Below, one piece after another: positions 38,070-51,100 of a stretch of DNA of 64,000 nucleotides; position 1 is the stretch's first letter; the number at the start of each line of letters is the position of its first letter. Position numbers and translations under genes: made by a program. Source of the stretch: Branchiostoma floridae (Eukaryota; Chordata; Leptocardii; Amphioxiformes; Branchiostomatidae); NCBI RefSeq assembly GCF_000003815.2, contig NC_049983.1, positions 11,976,283-12,040,282 on the forward strand, in the 5' to 3' direction. The notes below the pieces were generated by a model. That model saw only the letters and a program-made list of their open reading frames with translations, did not search any database and was not told the origin of the DNA.

Positions 38070-39994
38070 CACGGTATCTTGGTCGGCGTGTCTTTAGTGC
38101 AATATCATGCAAGGAGGACTTAGAAAAACAAGTTGGGGTCCAAAGTTTCGTCTGGAGTTATTTATAAAGGCGCCGGAACTTTCATTGCTTGTTTTCAAGG
38201 TGCAGGTGGATAAGGTGGGGGCGTGTCTGTTTACCTTTATCACATGCCGTAGGTTACGTTACACGAACAAATTATTGCAACAGCCTGAACAGGTCCGGCA
38301 CCACGATTCAGATACTCCAAAACATTTGGCACCGGCTCAGGATTAAGCAAGAGTGTCCATATAAAACTCTAAAAGATGAACCGGATGAAAACGGGCCAGA
38401 CAGTAGATTGCAGGCTTCCTCTGTGTGACCTATTAGATCATAGATTCGTCCACAGATGTAGTTCAAATCCAACCCAGCCAACGAGCGTCAATGGAGCCTT
38501 CGAACAATGGAATCTGATCACGTGTATACAGTCAGTGAAAATTCCATAGCTTTACGACTTACAGCAGCTCGTATTTCATACTATTGAAATGCCAATACAA
38601 CGTTACGTGACCGTAGACACCTTGAACTAAGCTACCCAACATCAGAACACTGGACGTTCACTCGGACGTCCATTCGGACGTTGCACGGATTGGGTCAATA
38701 CAGACAGAGTCATCTCCAAGCAGACGTTGGAGGGATAAGTCGATTGATCGAATGAAACGGAGCTGTAAGAAAACGTTTCAACCTTTCCTTCCTGTCAGGC
38801 TGGAGGATAGGACGAGGGGCGTTTCTAAATATTGGCCATGAGAAGTTACCGGAAGGTCAACGCAGAGGATGATTATGTTCTTGACGTCTGAAATATTTGC
38901 GTCTGGAACATTTTAATGCTCGAGATCAGAGGTACGAAAAGACACGTGACATGTGCATGAAGAATAGCTCTTTTTAGATTTTATTGAGCATATATTTTGT
39001 GCTTCAAATCCAATATGATGTTCGCAGATTGCCCTTTTCTTTAATTGAGGACATACAGGTGTGTTCTTACGGTGCATTTGGCTTTTTATGAGCATAAGGA
39101 GCAGTATGTGGAAATACTTGCATACTAAACTTGCACATGCTTTGTAGTCGAACGTGATAAAGCTAGTGCAAGATAGCAAAGCATATCTACAAGTTTCTGG
39201 CTGCCCTTGAATAGACAATGAGCTTTGTTTAGTTTGCAAGTAATGGCATACAGTCAACGCATCGGCAGGAAATGTCAATAAGCGCATGATCGTACTGTTT
39301 ATTTAATTCGCCTGACGCCAAATTCCTACACAACATCGCACGAGTGGCCGGAGTGCGTACTGAGATTGCTCACAGTTGTGTCCGGCCGTGTCAGCCAATT
39401 AGCAACCTTGGCAATATGTAGGTTCAAACAGCATTGAGGAAGTACAGTCTCACGGGTAACGTCTTATCTTCTATGCCAGCATGTCCTCCTTCTACAAGAT
39501 TTTCACCATCTAATAAGAAATGGAAGATGTTGGTAGCCCATGACTAGCTTGCTCATTGTTGTTGCTACTTGCGTGTGGTCTTATTTAGGGTACCATGAAA
39601 GAACATGGTTAACCCGATCAGTCGCTAACTGACAAAACAAATACTTATTAATAAGTCGCTGTTGCAGCACATTTCGTCAGCCTTGAACTCGCTGATGCCA
39701 GCTGGAGGTCAATGACCTGATACTGGCATCACATTTTGTAGACTAACACCAATTTGATGGTACATATACCAAAACCTTTACTGTCAGTCTTTTTGCCTTT
39801 TTAAGTCTAAGTTTGTTTTTACTTTTAGACCAAAGAAAATTGCAGCGAACGTCCTCTAGCGTATCCGCAATCAATTGCAGTGTCGAGCGTCTGTCGTCGG
39901 AGAAAAAGGTAACGTTAAGTTAAGGAAGTTCCTCAGTTCGCTTTCTTGTTTTTTGCGCGGTTGTCAAGAACATATTACTGCCTTGAAAATACCA
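38070..39994. other. no gene identified; MITF upstream flank
   Basis: Region between the upstream MITF start and the stop of the orphan gene. It contains CACGTG at 38519-38524 and 38943-38948 and a minus-strand AATAAA (plus TTTATT, 39298-39303) that could end the orphan transcript. The MITF transcription start probably lies in the first few hundred bases. Confidence 0.4.
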
Positions 39995-40890
39995 TCAGCT
40001 TTCTCCGGAAGTCTCTGCCGCGGTCACCTGTGCTGTATCTAAGGGCCCACTGTCAATGGTTGCCATCTTTCCTAGGCCTTCTACTGGTTTCGTTTCCTCT
40101 ACACCCTTTCGCAACTTCCATTTTTGCCCATCTTTCATCAGGAACTCTGGGGCCACATCCGCGGCCACGTACCCGGCTCCCTTCCCGATCATGTTGCCGA
40201 TGACGCCACCGATGACCGCCCCTAGAACCGGGACGGGAATCGCCATCTGTCCCAGCGTGGCACCTGCCACGGTCCCGCCTCCGGAGAACACCCCCTTCGT
40301 TGCGTGCTTCGCCATCTCTCCTGCAAACTGTCCACCTGACAGCTTCTCCTCACGCAGCTTCTTGACAGAACCAGCCGTGCGTCTGGCGAAGGTCACCCCC
40401 TCGAAGGCGGCAGTGAGCCCGATTCCCGCCGCGGCACTCGCGCTACCTGCCTGCTTCTTTATCAGTTCTTTTCCAACAGCCTTCACGGTGACAAATGTTC
40501 CCTCACCTGCTATGATCTTGATTTTCTCTTTTGCACCACTCCCAGTAATAGTCTTCTTTTTGGGTTCCTCCTTTTCCAGTATCCAGTTGCCTTCTTCTTC
40601 GATACATTTTGGGTATTTTGCTTGTTCAGTTGAGCATTGAATGATGGAATCTATAGACCTTTCGTACAATGGTGAAGCACAAACCGTTTTCGGTGTCTGA
40701 CTCTGTCCGGTGTCACTGTGGACAGATTCCTGATCTTGGTCTTCTCCTGTAGTTCTGAGGTTTGCCGCCAGGATGAAGGACCATGCAGGTGGTACTGAAG
40801 ACATGACGTTGAGCCCGGCGACTACAGGATTGGTGCTGTCCAGCAGGACGAGGCAGTGTCTCCGGACATAGTCCTGTACTGGTCGGATAT
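39995..40890 (-). CDS. orphan gene, exon 4 (glycine-zipper C-terminus)
   Basis: 298 codons including the stop, entered after tgtttcag. A helical start (DYVRRHCLVLL), a charged linker (KEEPKKK), two glycine/alanine-rich hydrophobic stretches, and a polar tail ending SGES. Confidence 0.85.
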
Positions 40891-42337
40891 CTGAAACACA
40901 GTAAAATAAACAACACAGTAACATGCTATTAAAGCTGTAACGGTCCTTATCAAGTTCACAAAGTCTGTAGTTATCAGTTTCTGTCGTTCCAAACGGCATA
41001 AAAAGGATGATACAGTGAATGCCTATAAGTTAAATGGGATTTATCATCGCGGTGGGGAGAAAATGGAGTGTGACGGTTACACGTTCCCGTTGACGCTATA
41101 GTCACATACTGTACAGAAATGGAAACACAGCTTTTAAGTTCGCGGTGATGTGTGAGCACGAAACCATCGCAAAAAGAATTACCTGATTGAAGATTATCGT
41201 CATAGATCATCTGTAAGAAACACGTGCAGAGATCCTGTAGGCATATACAGCTCCTCAGCACAATAGTCTCCACACCCAGACACCTCAGTAGCTCCTCAGA
41301 CACAAGTGTCTTCTGTAGCATCCTATCTAGCCGGCCAGTTTGATGAGCACTCCATAATCGATGCAGAGCCTCCACGAACTCGGGAACAACTTCAAGGACA
41401 ACGTCTTTGTCTACGGTCAAGTTCAACACAAGTAGGCCGTTGTATTGAAAGCGGTAGACCACATCGTCCAAGTCCGGCAAGCTCTCGGCAAAGTCATCGA
41501 GCATGAGGTCTGTCGGTGCTGGAGCCAGGCTATCGTCATCCAGCTGTCGGTATGCAGACACTGTGATCTGTAGAACTGAATATAAACTTGACATTTAGGT
41601 TTGTCAATGATGGTTTCAAAATAACTTTAGGACAACAATCATAAGATACCGTTTAACTGTTGATTCATTACTCCATGTGCTGATCTCTGTATGACAAGTT
41701 TGGTTTGAAAGATAACAAAATCAGTTGTTTCAACCCACCTGCTGGTTTCCTTGACGAGATGTTGATGTCATCCTGACACTGGTAATTCTTCGTTGAAAAC
41801 ATTCCGCCACAATAGTCATATTCTCCGCTATCCTCGGAGGGAGGGTTTCTTCTAGACCTGCTTCCCACAGTACCCGACATAAGGAGATTTTCACCTAGAA
41901 TGAATCGTAACGTTATGTTTGGTACAGGTAAGCATGAGATGGTGATTGAACTTTCTCCGGAGATGTCGCTTGGTCAGCTCGGGAGGGCTCAGACTCCTTG
42001 TCTTTTCGTTCGTAGAAATTCCTCCAGCTGTTGCAAATCGATCTTCAAAACTGATAAAGCATGCAAAAGAAGCACATCTGTAAAAGTAGTCGTTCTTTAC
42101 AATTCCTACAACACTACGATGATGGCATCACTGGTATGTCAAAAACGATCACTGAGCTAGAACCGTTGTTACGATTTAATATCCAAACATCTGCTTGAGG
42201 ACTATTCTGAAATATGCCATCCTAGCATCCTGGATGAATGGGAGCAATAAACCAGTACAAAAGCTGCATGTCTCTCAAAACTAATCCTTACCTTCGGCAC
42301 CGGCCTTCGCTCCTTCCGACTTCCTCGCTGCTCTCAT
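39995..42337 (-). CDS. orphan 496-residue protein, possible TRADD-N-like domain plus glycine-zipper segment
   Basis: Four exons, 42337-42292, 41894-41739, 41575-41183 and 40890-39995, total 1491 nt, all introns in phase 1. The start at 42337 (MRAARKSEG) is favoured because that exon joins the next in frame; an ATG at 41880 is the fallback (476 residues). Residues about 105-191 have the spacing YNGLLVLNL...LHRLWSAHQTGRL...LVSEELL...VLRSCI, which resembles TRADD-N-like modules of invertebrate immune proteins. This is a judgement by eye. Residues about 347-370 and 400-445 are glycine/alanine-rich, the second with a GxxxG-type repeat (GAVIGGVIGNMIGKGAG), so membrane insertion or oligomerisation is possible. 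A charged linker separates the halves. Function unknown. The gene sits between MITF and Wnt2. No signal peptide. Confidence 0.75.
41183..41575 (-). CDS. orphan gene, exon 3 (possible TRADD-N-like domain)
   Basis: Starts after ttcag and ends at GTAATT. It begins with an acidic, low-complexity region (LDDFAESLPDLDD). The compact alpha/beta-looking domain then occupies the rest, with several cysteines near the end. Confidence 0.8.
41739..41894 (-). CDS. orphan gene, exon 2
   Basis: Acceptor ttctag, donor GTGGGT. It encodes polar sequence with EYDYCGG and no predicted fold. It holds an internal ATG at 41880 that could be the start if exon 1 is untranslated. Confidence 0.7.
42292..42337 (-). CDS. 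orphan gene, first coding exon
   Basis: 15 codons (MRAARKSEGAKAGAE) plus 1 nt, with donor GTAAGG. The frame is open further upstream to a TAA, so the true start is not certain. In-frame joining to 41894 supports it as coding. Confidence 0.5.
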
Positions 42338-45120
42338 TGCGGGGACAGTTGTGGCCGCCACTCCGTCTGGGAGTCCGTTAAACACGTAGACCACTTACAC
42401 CTTGTTACACGTCAAGTCATCTGAAGGTTGGACCGGGTCCAGTCATACCAACTCACAAACTGCAATCAGGAAGATTACATCCACTTTCTGCATACATCTA
42501 TGTGGGCGCATGGTGCACAGCCTATTCATCTTTACAGTATGCAATACGTCTGTAACTTGGACTGCCTTGTTTTTCTTTTCACCCACATGGCAAGTTTGGC
42601 CTGTCAGCGCCCCGATCGATGCAGGACGCTTCGATTTCATTAGTGTAAAAGCTTTGCGGACTAAACTCAACACTCAGCAGCTGGTGGGTTTTCGTTTATT
42701 AGAAGCGGCATAAACCAGAGAAACATTTATCCGCACATAATAGGACAGTTTACGTCCGGCAGTTACTGATGTAATCTTTTTGTTGGATGAAATGTGTATT
42801 CCTTGATAAGACTTTTTCATCTCAGTTTCGAAGTTGCTGGTGAACACCAGCGTAGCTGCTTTATATTTGTTATGGCCAATGAACCGGTTACAAGTTTTTC
42901 TTACACATGATGTGAAGATCACACATTCGTATTACTTTATAAATGGGGTTCTATATTTGTTTTAGCCGGTGCGTTTTTTCCTTTTTCGTTTTCTTTCTAA
43001 TGCTGTCAGCAGTCAATCAGAGCTCAGGATAGATATTAGTTATCCAGAAAATATGAGCGATTTTGACCAACAAGAGCTTACGTTAGATATCAGCCGTTCG
43101 GCAAAAATACGAGTTTCTACTCGCACTATAGAATTAGTCTAATGGTATAGCATGATTCTGTTAAGAGCTAGGTCAAATAAAAATAAGCAAGGAAGTGCTC
43201 TGTTATCATTTCTTCCGAATATTGTAGAACTACAGCAATACAATGACATGTCAGTACTTTATGTTCTTTGGTGCTACAATAAACAAGGGTCCTCGTGACT
43301 TTCACATCCACAAAACTGTAACATCTTTAATATCATCCATACTTTAATTCATTGCACCAGTACATTCTCTTAATTGATACATCAACAACTTGTCTAGATT
43401 ACGTTTACTTTCTTTTATCCATTTTGTTCTTACGCATGTATGTTGACATTGTATTTTCAACTGTTGTTTTATAATTTATGTCTTTACATAAGCATCGTGC
43501 TTGCAGCCTAATGCTCACAAAATATATGTGAATAAATAAGAATCAAGCAGATGTCGCTTTTTTACTCGCACACAATACTATAGGTTAAGTCTTGTGGTAT
43601 AGTATTGTGTGCAAGTAGCTTGACAAAAGCTACAGGGAAAACATTCTGCATTTTCGCGAGAATGTTGCCTTTTTACTTATAATATAAAATTGCCAGCAGA
43701 AAACATGGCCCACCATATGGTAACTCGTTCTTCGATGCCGTTCTTTTAATGTCTATGAAAACAAATGCCATATACAGGCGGTTTTTCGGTAACCTCACGT
43801 GAAGTTCACCTCTCATGATCAACTGCTCCCTTCGCTGAATTCGTCCTATTTGCGGCTCCTAGCGGTTTAAGCAAACATAGCAACATACTGGACCAGACAG
43901 GTCGACAAACTTTTTTTCTTAAATTGAACACCCCAACCCAAGGCTGATTTACGATCCATTCCCAGCACCGTATGTTGCATCTCAAGCCCCTCTCCTGCTC
44001 GTGGGTCTGTTGACATGTTTACTCCTCCGCGCCTGGATGATTTGCCCAGCCTCCATCCGTCTCCATTGGCGGGGTAACACAACGCCTCCTCGCCCCTGCG
44101 CCATGTGCACCCCGCCTGCCCCGCGCCAACGTGACGGACGTGAGTTTGCGCTGAAATACGAGAGACTCTTGCATAGTTGTGGTTGGAAGAGAGAGGACTG
44201 AATCAGTCAAGGATCTGGACAGCTCCGACGAAGGACACGCTGTGTAAGATGTTCACTCGGTAAAAGCATCTAGTAGTGATCGACACTTATTATAAGCAGT
44301 TCTGTCCACCGTACTGATACACAAGTATCAGCTCATACAGCTCTTCACAGTTACGTCTCGACCAAGCTGCAATGAATACGGACACCGACGAATCACGCGC
44401 CTGACTCAGAGAGATTCCTGCGGATCCCTAGGAGTGTTCTCAGTGATGCTGAATGTCTTCATCAGTACCTGCTAACTGACGGATACAGTGGTGAAGCCGC
44501 ACACAGGAGTGGTGCATGTTGTTGCTGTTGTTGTTGTGAAAGTGGAGATGACCTCTTAACAAGCTGCTCTCTTATCCTGTGTTTTGTAACGGAGGAAAGT
44601 AGTTGGGCGTTGACTCAGACAGCGTGTGTCGGTGAAGTTTTTGGAACGACCAAAACTTTCTCACGACTGGATGTGGAAGGAAAACTTTAGCAACTGTGCA
44701 ATTTTACGGCTGGCTATTCAACCGTCTGAACCGAGGAACCGTTTAAGGGAAACCATCGGAATACATAACGGAATACGGAACGTTCAAAACTCATCTGGTA
44801 ATATTACTTTAAAAGTTCTGAAGAAGTGATCAGCTTTCCCTGCCAATCAGAGCCAACCCTACCGCCGGCCGTGGACAGCGAACTTCTGCTTTCTCACATT
44901 CCTTTGTTTGATTGTTCAGGGATTCCTGCTCTATCGGATTAACCCAGATATCGAGCGGTCAGAAATCACCCAGTGGTCAGATCGAAAGGCAACACTTCTC
45001 TGTCTTGCACCACTAATATCCGTTGGAGTAACCTTGTCGTAAGAGATCAAATTGACCAGATCTAAGGTCTAGAGGAAGATCGTAAAACTTTGAAGAACAA
45101 ACTCCAACGTGAAAATCACC
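42338..45120. other. intergenic: divergent upstream region of the orphan gene and Wnt2
   Basis: Head-to-head spacing of 2.8 kb between the orphan start and the Wnt2 start. It contains a 15-bp perfect hairpin (43568-43582 with 43598-43612) and a TTG-rich run near 44517-44540. The 5'UTR and promoter of Wnt2 probably lie within 44200-45120. No gene is seen. Confidence 0.5.
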
Positions 45121-45197
45121 ATGCGGGCGGAGGAGATGGTTGTGTGTGTCCTACTGCTGGCCACGTTCTGTATATCTACGGTGGACACGAGTTGGTG
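45121..45197 (+). CDS. Wnt2: Wnt2 exon 1, signal peptide
   Basis: ATG in good context (tcaccATGC). Encodes [20 protein letters not shown] and the TSW before the phase-2 donor GTAAGT. A second ATG at codon 6 could also serve. Confidence 0.93.
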
Positions 45198-48100
45198 GTA
45201 AGTTCTTTCTTTGATTCTTTCTTCCCACGTTGATGTTCCAGGATTCCACCATACGGAGCCTGGTGTTGGTCAGTGGTGTGTGTTTTGTCAATGGCCAAAA
45301 GCGTACACTGATAAACATGTTAGTTGACAACATCTGACCGTTTCGTACATGTTTTGGTTTGGCGTTTGTTGTGATCTACTTTTGTTAAGACGCAGTCGTC
45401 CCCTGGGTTCCGATGACTAGGTTTTGGTACGGATGTGCCGTGAGTCATCTTGTAATTTCTTGAGAGACGGAGAGAGCGAAATCAGAAATATGTTACAGAC
45501 CGTTTCTTTGTGACTTATCTAAGTTCTTCAAACGTTTGCGCAAACTTAAGGTCAGTTCTAGGCATACCATGCTCTTCGGAAAACACTATTTTCCACAGCT
45601 TTCTAAGTTTACTGCGCCTAGAATAAAGGGCATAGCATCATACATAACATACATACGTTACAAGAAAACTAAATCTTAAGTGTAGGATTAAAGTCTAATG
45701 GTAGAATGGTGACTGACTTAGAGACCGAGATAGAGTCTAGCAGTAACATATCGTTTTCCAGCATAAGTGGGCATTTTGGCTTTCTCTTTCCTCGCCACCT
45801 TTTCTGGCAGTTTGGGTCAACATCTCCTTAGCAATGCCAAACACGCGGGGAATCCTGCCCTGGAAGTTTCGTTTGTGTGCGAACTAGTGAGACAAGAACA
45901 TCAGATTGGCAGGGCAGGGCCCCAGATTAATTAGCGATTTGTTACACGATCTCTCAATCAACCAATTAGTGCGATTGATAAACAATGGGCACTAACGCTA
46001 GTGTCATAGGGCAAAACAGGCGACCAAATAGGGAATGATATGTTCACACACTGGGTTTTGTCCATATGAAGAACTATTGAACCTGCATACAGTTTGAGTT
46101 AGCGGTTTGTTCTTAGGACAAAGCTTCGCAAAGATGTTGATACACGGGAATGTATAAATGTCACTTTTCTTTTGATTTTGTTTCTGATCTGCAATATCTG
46201 TGATAGCCGGTGTATATGCTATATGCATGTACTTAGTATTTGTTGTTCTTCTCGCTACATTTAAGAAGTCCCATGTGTCAGATTCGGTATTCGAGTACTC
46301 TTTCGAACATGGTAGACTGAGTGGAAATATTTCTTTATATACCAAACAACCATATCAGAAACAATGTACTACAGGCTCTGATTTAATTTTCAGATACTAG
46401 TACTCGTTTTCGTACAATATAAAACAGTCCTGGAGACCCTCTTTATCTTATAATGTGACTTTGCGATCCGGGCTGGCCAATGTGACGTCCCGTCCTGTCA
46501 CGTCTTAGGCTCTGAAGACAAGAACGGGACGGGTGGGATAAAGGAGGAGACAAGCTGTCAGGGAGTTCTCCAGGTCCGCAAGCTGAACAAATATCTCGTT
46601 TGTACCACAAACAACTTCAGGACCGCATAAACTTCTACCCTTAACGCTTAGCAAACCACAGGCCCCCCGCTGCACGGGCACTTGGTCCGCTTGTCTTTGG
46701 CTAAAGATACAAAGTAGCTGTCTGAAGTGAACTACTTCAGTCAATTAGGCGTCTCCCGATGTTGATAATCCTATGTTAAGTGGAAGACAAGTAGCGACGT
46801 TTTAGCCCTCTTGCTATTGTCTATAAGCTGTTGACCTACTAGCTCTTTTCATTATAGAAGACAAAATGCTTCTGGGGGTATCCACGTACACGTTTCGTTT
46901 CCTTTATTACTAGTACTAGTATGATGTCGACGGTCTACACTGTCATGTATTATCATTGGATTTCAACGGGTGCGCCCTGAGAACTGCACTGATGATATTT
47001 TGTGTGAATGTGCTTTTTCCTGTTGCCGTTGTCCTTATGTAAACGCTAACAAGGATTACATAACTTTAATAAACGAATATATCAAGGACAACACAGAATA
47101 TGTATTTTGCCATACACATCAATATTTCAGTTCTAAGAAACTTTCCTGCAATGATTAGCTTCTGTCTAAAGATCAAGTTACTGAGATAGCGGTTGTCAAC
47201 CGAGTTGTCTGGCGTCCAGGCGCTTACAATGCGATTTGAGGAGTCTCAAATTTTGGGCATAATTTTAGTTATACATAATATGCTACCATAATAATGATCA
47301 ATGTGGCACAACTTTCCTCACTGCTATGGCTTGAGTAGCTTAAATCTCCACCATGGCACCATGGTCCCTGAAGCCAGGACAGACATAGGAAAGCCTGGTT
47401 TATCGGTAAGTCTCATCTATCCACTAATGGAGTTACTGGTCGTGACATGATGTAATCTTCTGCATCATCTCGTGCAGTGTGGTAGACTGACTCCCACACC
47501 GCGCAGCCGACTAGTAATCCTTCTCCCATCACCTCTGTCATCAGGTTCTTAAGCAGGCTGGACATCAACGTGCTCGGTGCCCGCACCATCTGTGACAACA
47601 TCCCTGGCCTGGTTCCCAAGCAGCGCCACATCTGCCAGACCCACCCCGATGTCATGGTGTCCATCGCGCGCGGGGCCGAGCTCGGCGTGCGGGAGTGCCA
47701 GCACCAGTTCCGCGGGGACCGCTGGAACTGCTCCACGGTGGACAGGGACGCAACAGTCTTCGGCAAGGTGATGGACAAAAGTGAGTACGAGAGACAGAAG
47801 CTTGTATGCCCTGGTCTTCAGGTTGGAGATTAGCAGTCAATGAAAAAGTGCAAGGGTCAAGTCTAGTTTACGTGACAAGGATGCTTTTAGCACCGTGGCG
47901 TTGATACGTGCAAGAATGTAAGGATGACTCTTCAACAGTCTCTGAAAGAGGCTAGGGCAGGTATACTGAGAAACATATAACTCATTCACTGTCATGTTGT
48001 TTTGGAAACAACTCTGAGGGTCATTTGAGCCATTAAACAGGAAAAAGGGGATTTATTGGATTGTTTTATTATCCTTAACATTACCACACAAGACACATTC

Positions 48101-51100
48101 GGCTGGTGTCCAAATACGTGACATTTAGCTTGCTCCAGATGTGCCACCTACATAAACTAGGAACAATGTTGTACGTTTTGTACACGCACCAAACTATTAA
48201 ACACCAGCGTGTGCGGCCGGCACCTTTTGGTTCGGCCAACATCAAACTTTCACCGGCACCAATCTATAAGACATTCCGCGAAGTAATACAAACACATATG
48301 TGCAGCCCAAATGCCAAATCATCTTGTCGACATGGCAACGGGGTAGGCCTCAAAAGGCAGTGCCGAAGAGATAGAATGAGTTGAAATGTTTTGGAAGCAA
48401 AAAGTCACTCTGCACCCCCGGATGGGTGTACCCCTCCCATGTACAAGGTTAAGATAAACTTCACCATGGGTCAGTAAGTTTTCCACAGGGGTATTTCTTC
48501 ACGTGCCACAGTGCTTGTCATCATTTTCTTGGCAACCCAAAACGATGCATTGGTCAAAAATGTACCACTCTAGTTACAGCACGCGCGGTGTAATAGGTAA
48601 CATAATGCATTACCTGTAGATCAAGGTTTAACTACTCACGTCACGATTTGCCCTATAAAGTATATGTTTACACACGATACAGAATTTGGCCCCCAACAGG
48701 TGACCTAAAGATCTCACAACTGGCAGCTCGAGCTTATTGTAGATGATTCAGTCGAGGCCCGAATGAATCATTTACAAATTGAATGAGATTTCGAGGTAAC
48801 TGTTTTACCTTGGACAACGACTGGGTCAAATTATCACGGAAGCTCATCTGTGTTGGTAGTAATCATAGTACATGTACAATGCTAAACTTGTTTCCATCAC
48901 TACGGTGTACTTGGATCAAATAGTAAACAACCACTGTCACTAATGACCAATCACCTCAGAACGTGAACGCGCGATAGTTACAGACATGTGACCAATGTTC
49001 AGCTCGTCTCCAGAGGCTGTCCGTGGTGATCCTTGACCTGATTCTTCATGATGTCCTGCAAGTGGTACCCAGAGTTAACGGTCCCACCATGTACAACATG
49101 AACATGTACACGTGTTCTTGGCTTATGTGTAGCGAACAGCATCGACACACGCAGCGAAAACGTGCGAAATCTGTGGTACCTCGGATGTAGGAGGATTAGC
49201 AGGTGAATTTCCTAAGGTCTTCATTTAATCCCTTGATGACTACAGCAACCATCTGGACTAATCGGTAGCTTAATAGCATCGGTTTTAAGGCTCCTAAGTA
49301 GTATGCAAAGCTGTGAAACCGCTCGATCAGTGATTTGAATCATCGAAAAAAGGGCGAGGCAAAAAGACCGAAAACTGTCTCATCATACATGGACGTTTCA
49401 TATTCAACTTCAGCTAATGATTCGAATTTCGATTAGGCCGCATTAATTGGTCCTCAGTTACGATGCAACGATGCAAGAACTGACTGAATGAGTACAATCT
49501 GACTGGGCAATCTTTGGGTAATATGCGAATGAATGAATACTAGTGCATTGTAGTTTCGTATGTTAGACATTTTCCTCAGCACGAATATGATGGGAATTGT
49601 TCTGCAGCAGTGATGGGAAAAGCTGCCTGTGTATGTAAAATCGGTTTGACCCAGAGGGCGTGGTGACAGCTTATAGACAAAGGCTAATCCCCCTGGCTTA
49701 CAGGATACTAACAGTGGCTAAATCTCAGGCCAAGTATTCACTAAAACTAATTCAAAGAACAATGTGACTGTCGTCTTTGAAATAAACGGAATTTAAAGCT
49801 TTTGGTCGATATAGAGTCAAGGATGGGTCGTCACTCATCCTTTTTTTCTTTAATCAGTATCTAGGTATTGGCTGTCACCCCTTAAGCCCCCTTCACACGA
49901 GAGCACGAATGAGCCGGAATGCCGTCGGAATAAAAATTATTTTCTATTCGTGGCAATTCTTGGCAATTCGTGCTGTAATCTAAACATTCGTACTGCATTC
50001 CAGATATACGTCCCCGTTCTTCTGGCTGGCTCGAAAGTTTTTGACATGTCAAAAACCGTCGAGATGCATTCGAAGTGGAGAAATATCGAATGGCATTCAT
50101 AGTGGATTCTAAGTGTATTCTAACTATTCTAACTACAGTCTGGCCGCATTCTACGGCATTCCAACATTAGTCGAAACATTCTTATCTCATTCGATGGAGA
50201 ACCGAAACGGCAAGCCATCTCGAATCCTGCCAGAATGTGGCCGAAAGAATATCTCGAATGCAGTGAGAATGTCTAGAATACACTACGAATTCACAGGAAT
50301 AGAAAAGGATTTTCATTCTTACAGCATTCTAGCTCATTCCTTCTCGTGTGAAGGGGATTTAAGGCCCATTTGGAATACCCACTCGGAATGGCACCGAATG
50401 CGGCAAGAATTTTGCAAAGTCTTCATACTGGCTAGTTCGGCTTGATTCCAGCTAATTCGATTTCCGTGTGAAGGCCCTATTAGTGGTGCCGTACTTGTTG
50501 TTTACGCTACTTGATAGGTGATACCTACTCCAAAATATTACAAGGTTTCTTCATTTATCTAATTTTTTTACTGTCATATTACATTGCACGGCATGAGAAT
50601 CAACAGTGAAATGACTATGACAAAATTATGTACGGATACGGATATGCCGCTAGTGACGCTGAAAAACAGTTATGTATGTCACTCTTAACGTCCGGAAGTA
50701 AGTATCCGATTTTTATCCAGTTGTAGATATTGAATTGCGTTCAAATATGGCAATAATGTGGAAGTATACAAGTTATGAGGAAATTCGTCAAAATCAAACC
50801 AGACTGGATCGAAATTGTCGTAATCCCGTGCAATGAACTGACATCCAGCTGTACTTCTTTAAAAAATACAGACACATATATTACTTTCTTGGGTTAAACA
50901 TTGTAATTTTCGAAACAGCTTAAGTACAACTTCGGTATAAATTTCAGCAGCAGCCTGTCACTGACGACGGTCATTACTCAAGGTTAGAACAACCGCGGCT
51001 GTGCTTGGTTGCACTTTTAACTACATGTATACAGAGCAATAAAACGTACTGTTCCTCTCCGGGCAACACATGTATTACCATGTAGGAACAGTTGAATGAA

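Noticed and set aside
40056-40640. 194-codon plus-strand ORF over the orphan gene
   Set aside because: Antisense shadow of the glycine/alanine-rich exon 4.
47413-47778. 121-codon minus-strand ORF over Wnt2 exon 2
   Set aside because: Shadow of the Wnt2 coding strand.
50113-50445. 110-codon plus-strand ORF in Wnt2 intron 2
   Set aside because: It arises from the GAAT-repeat interior of the TTAA-flanked MITE.
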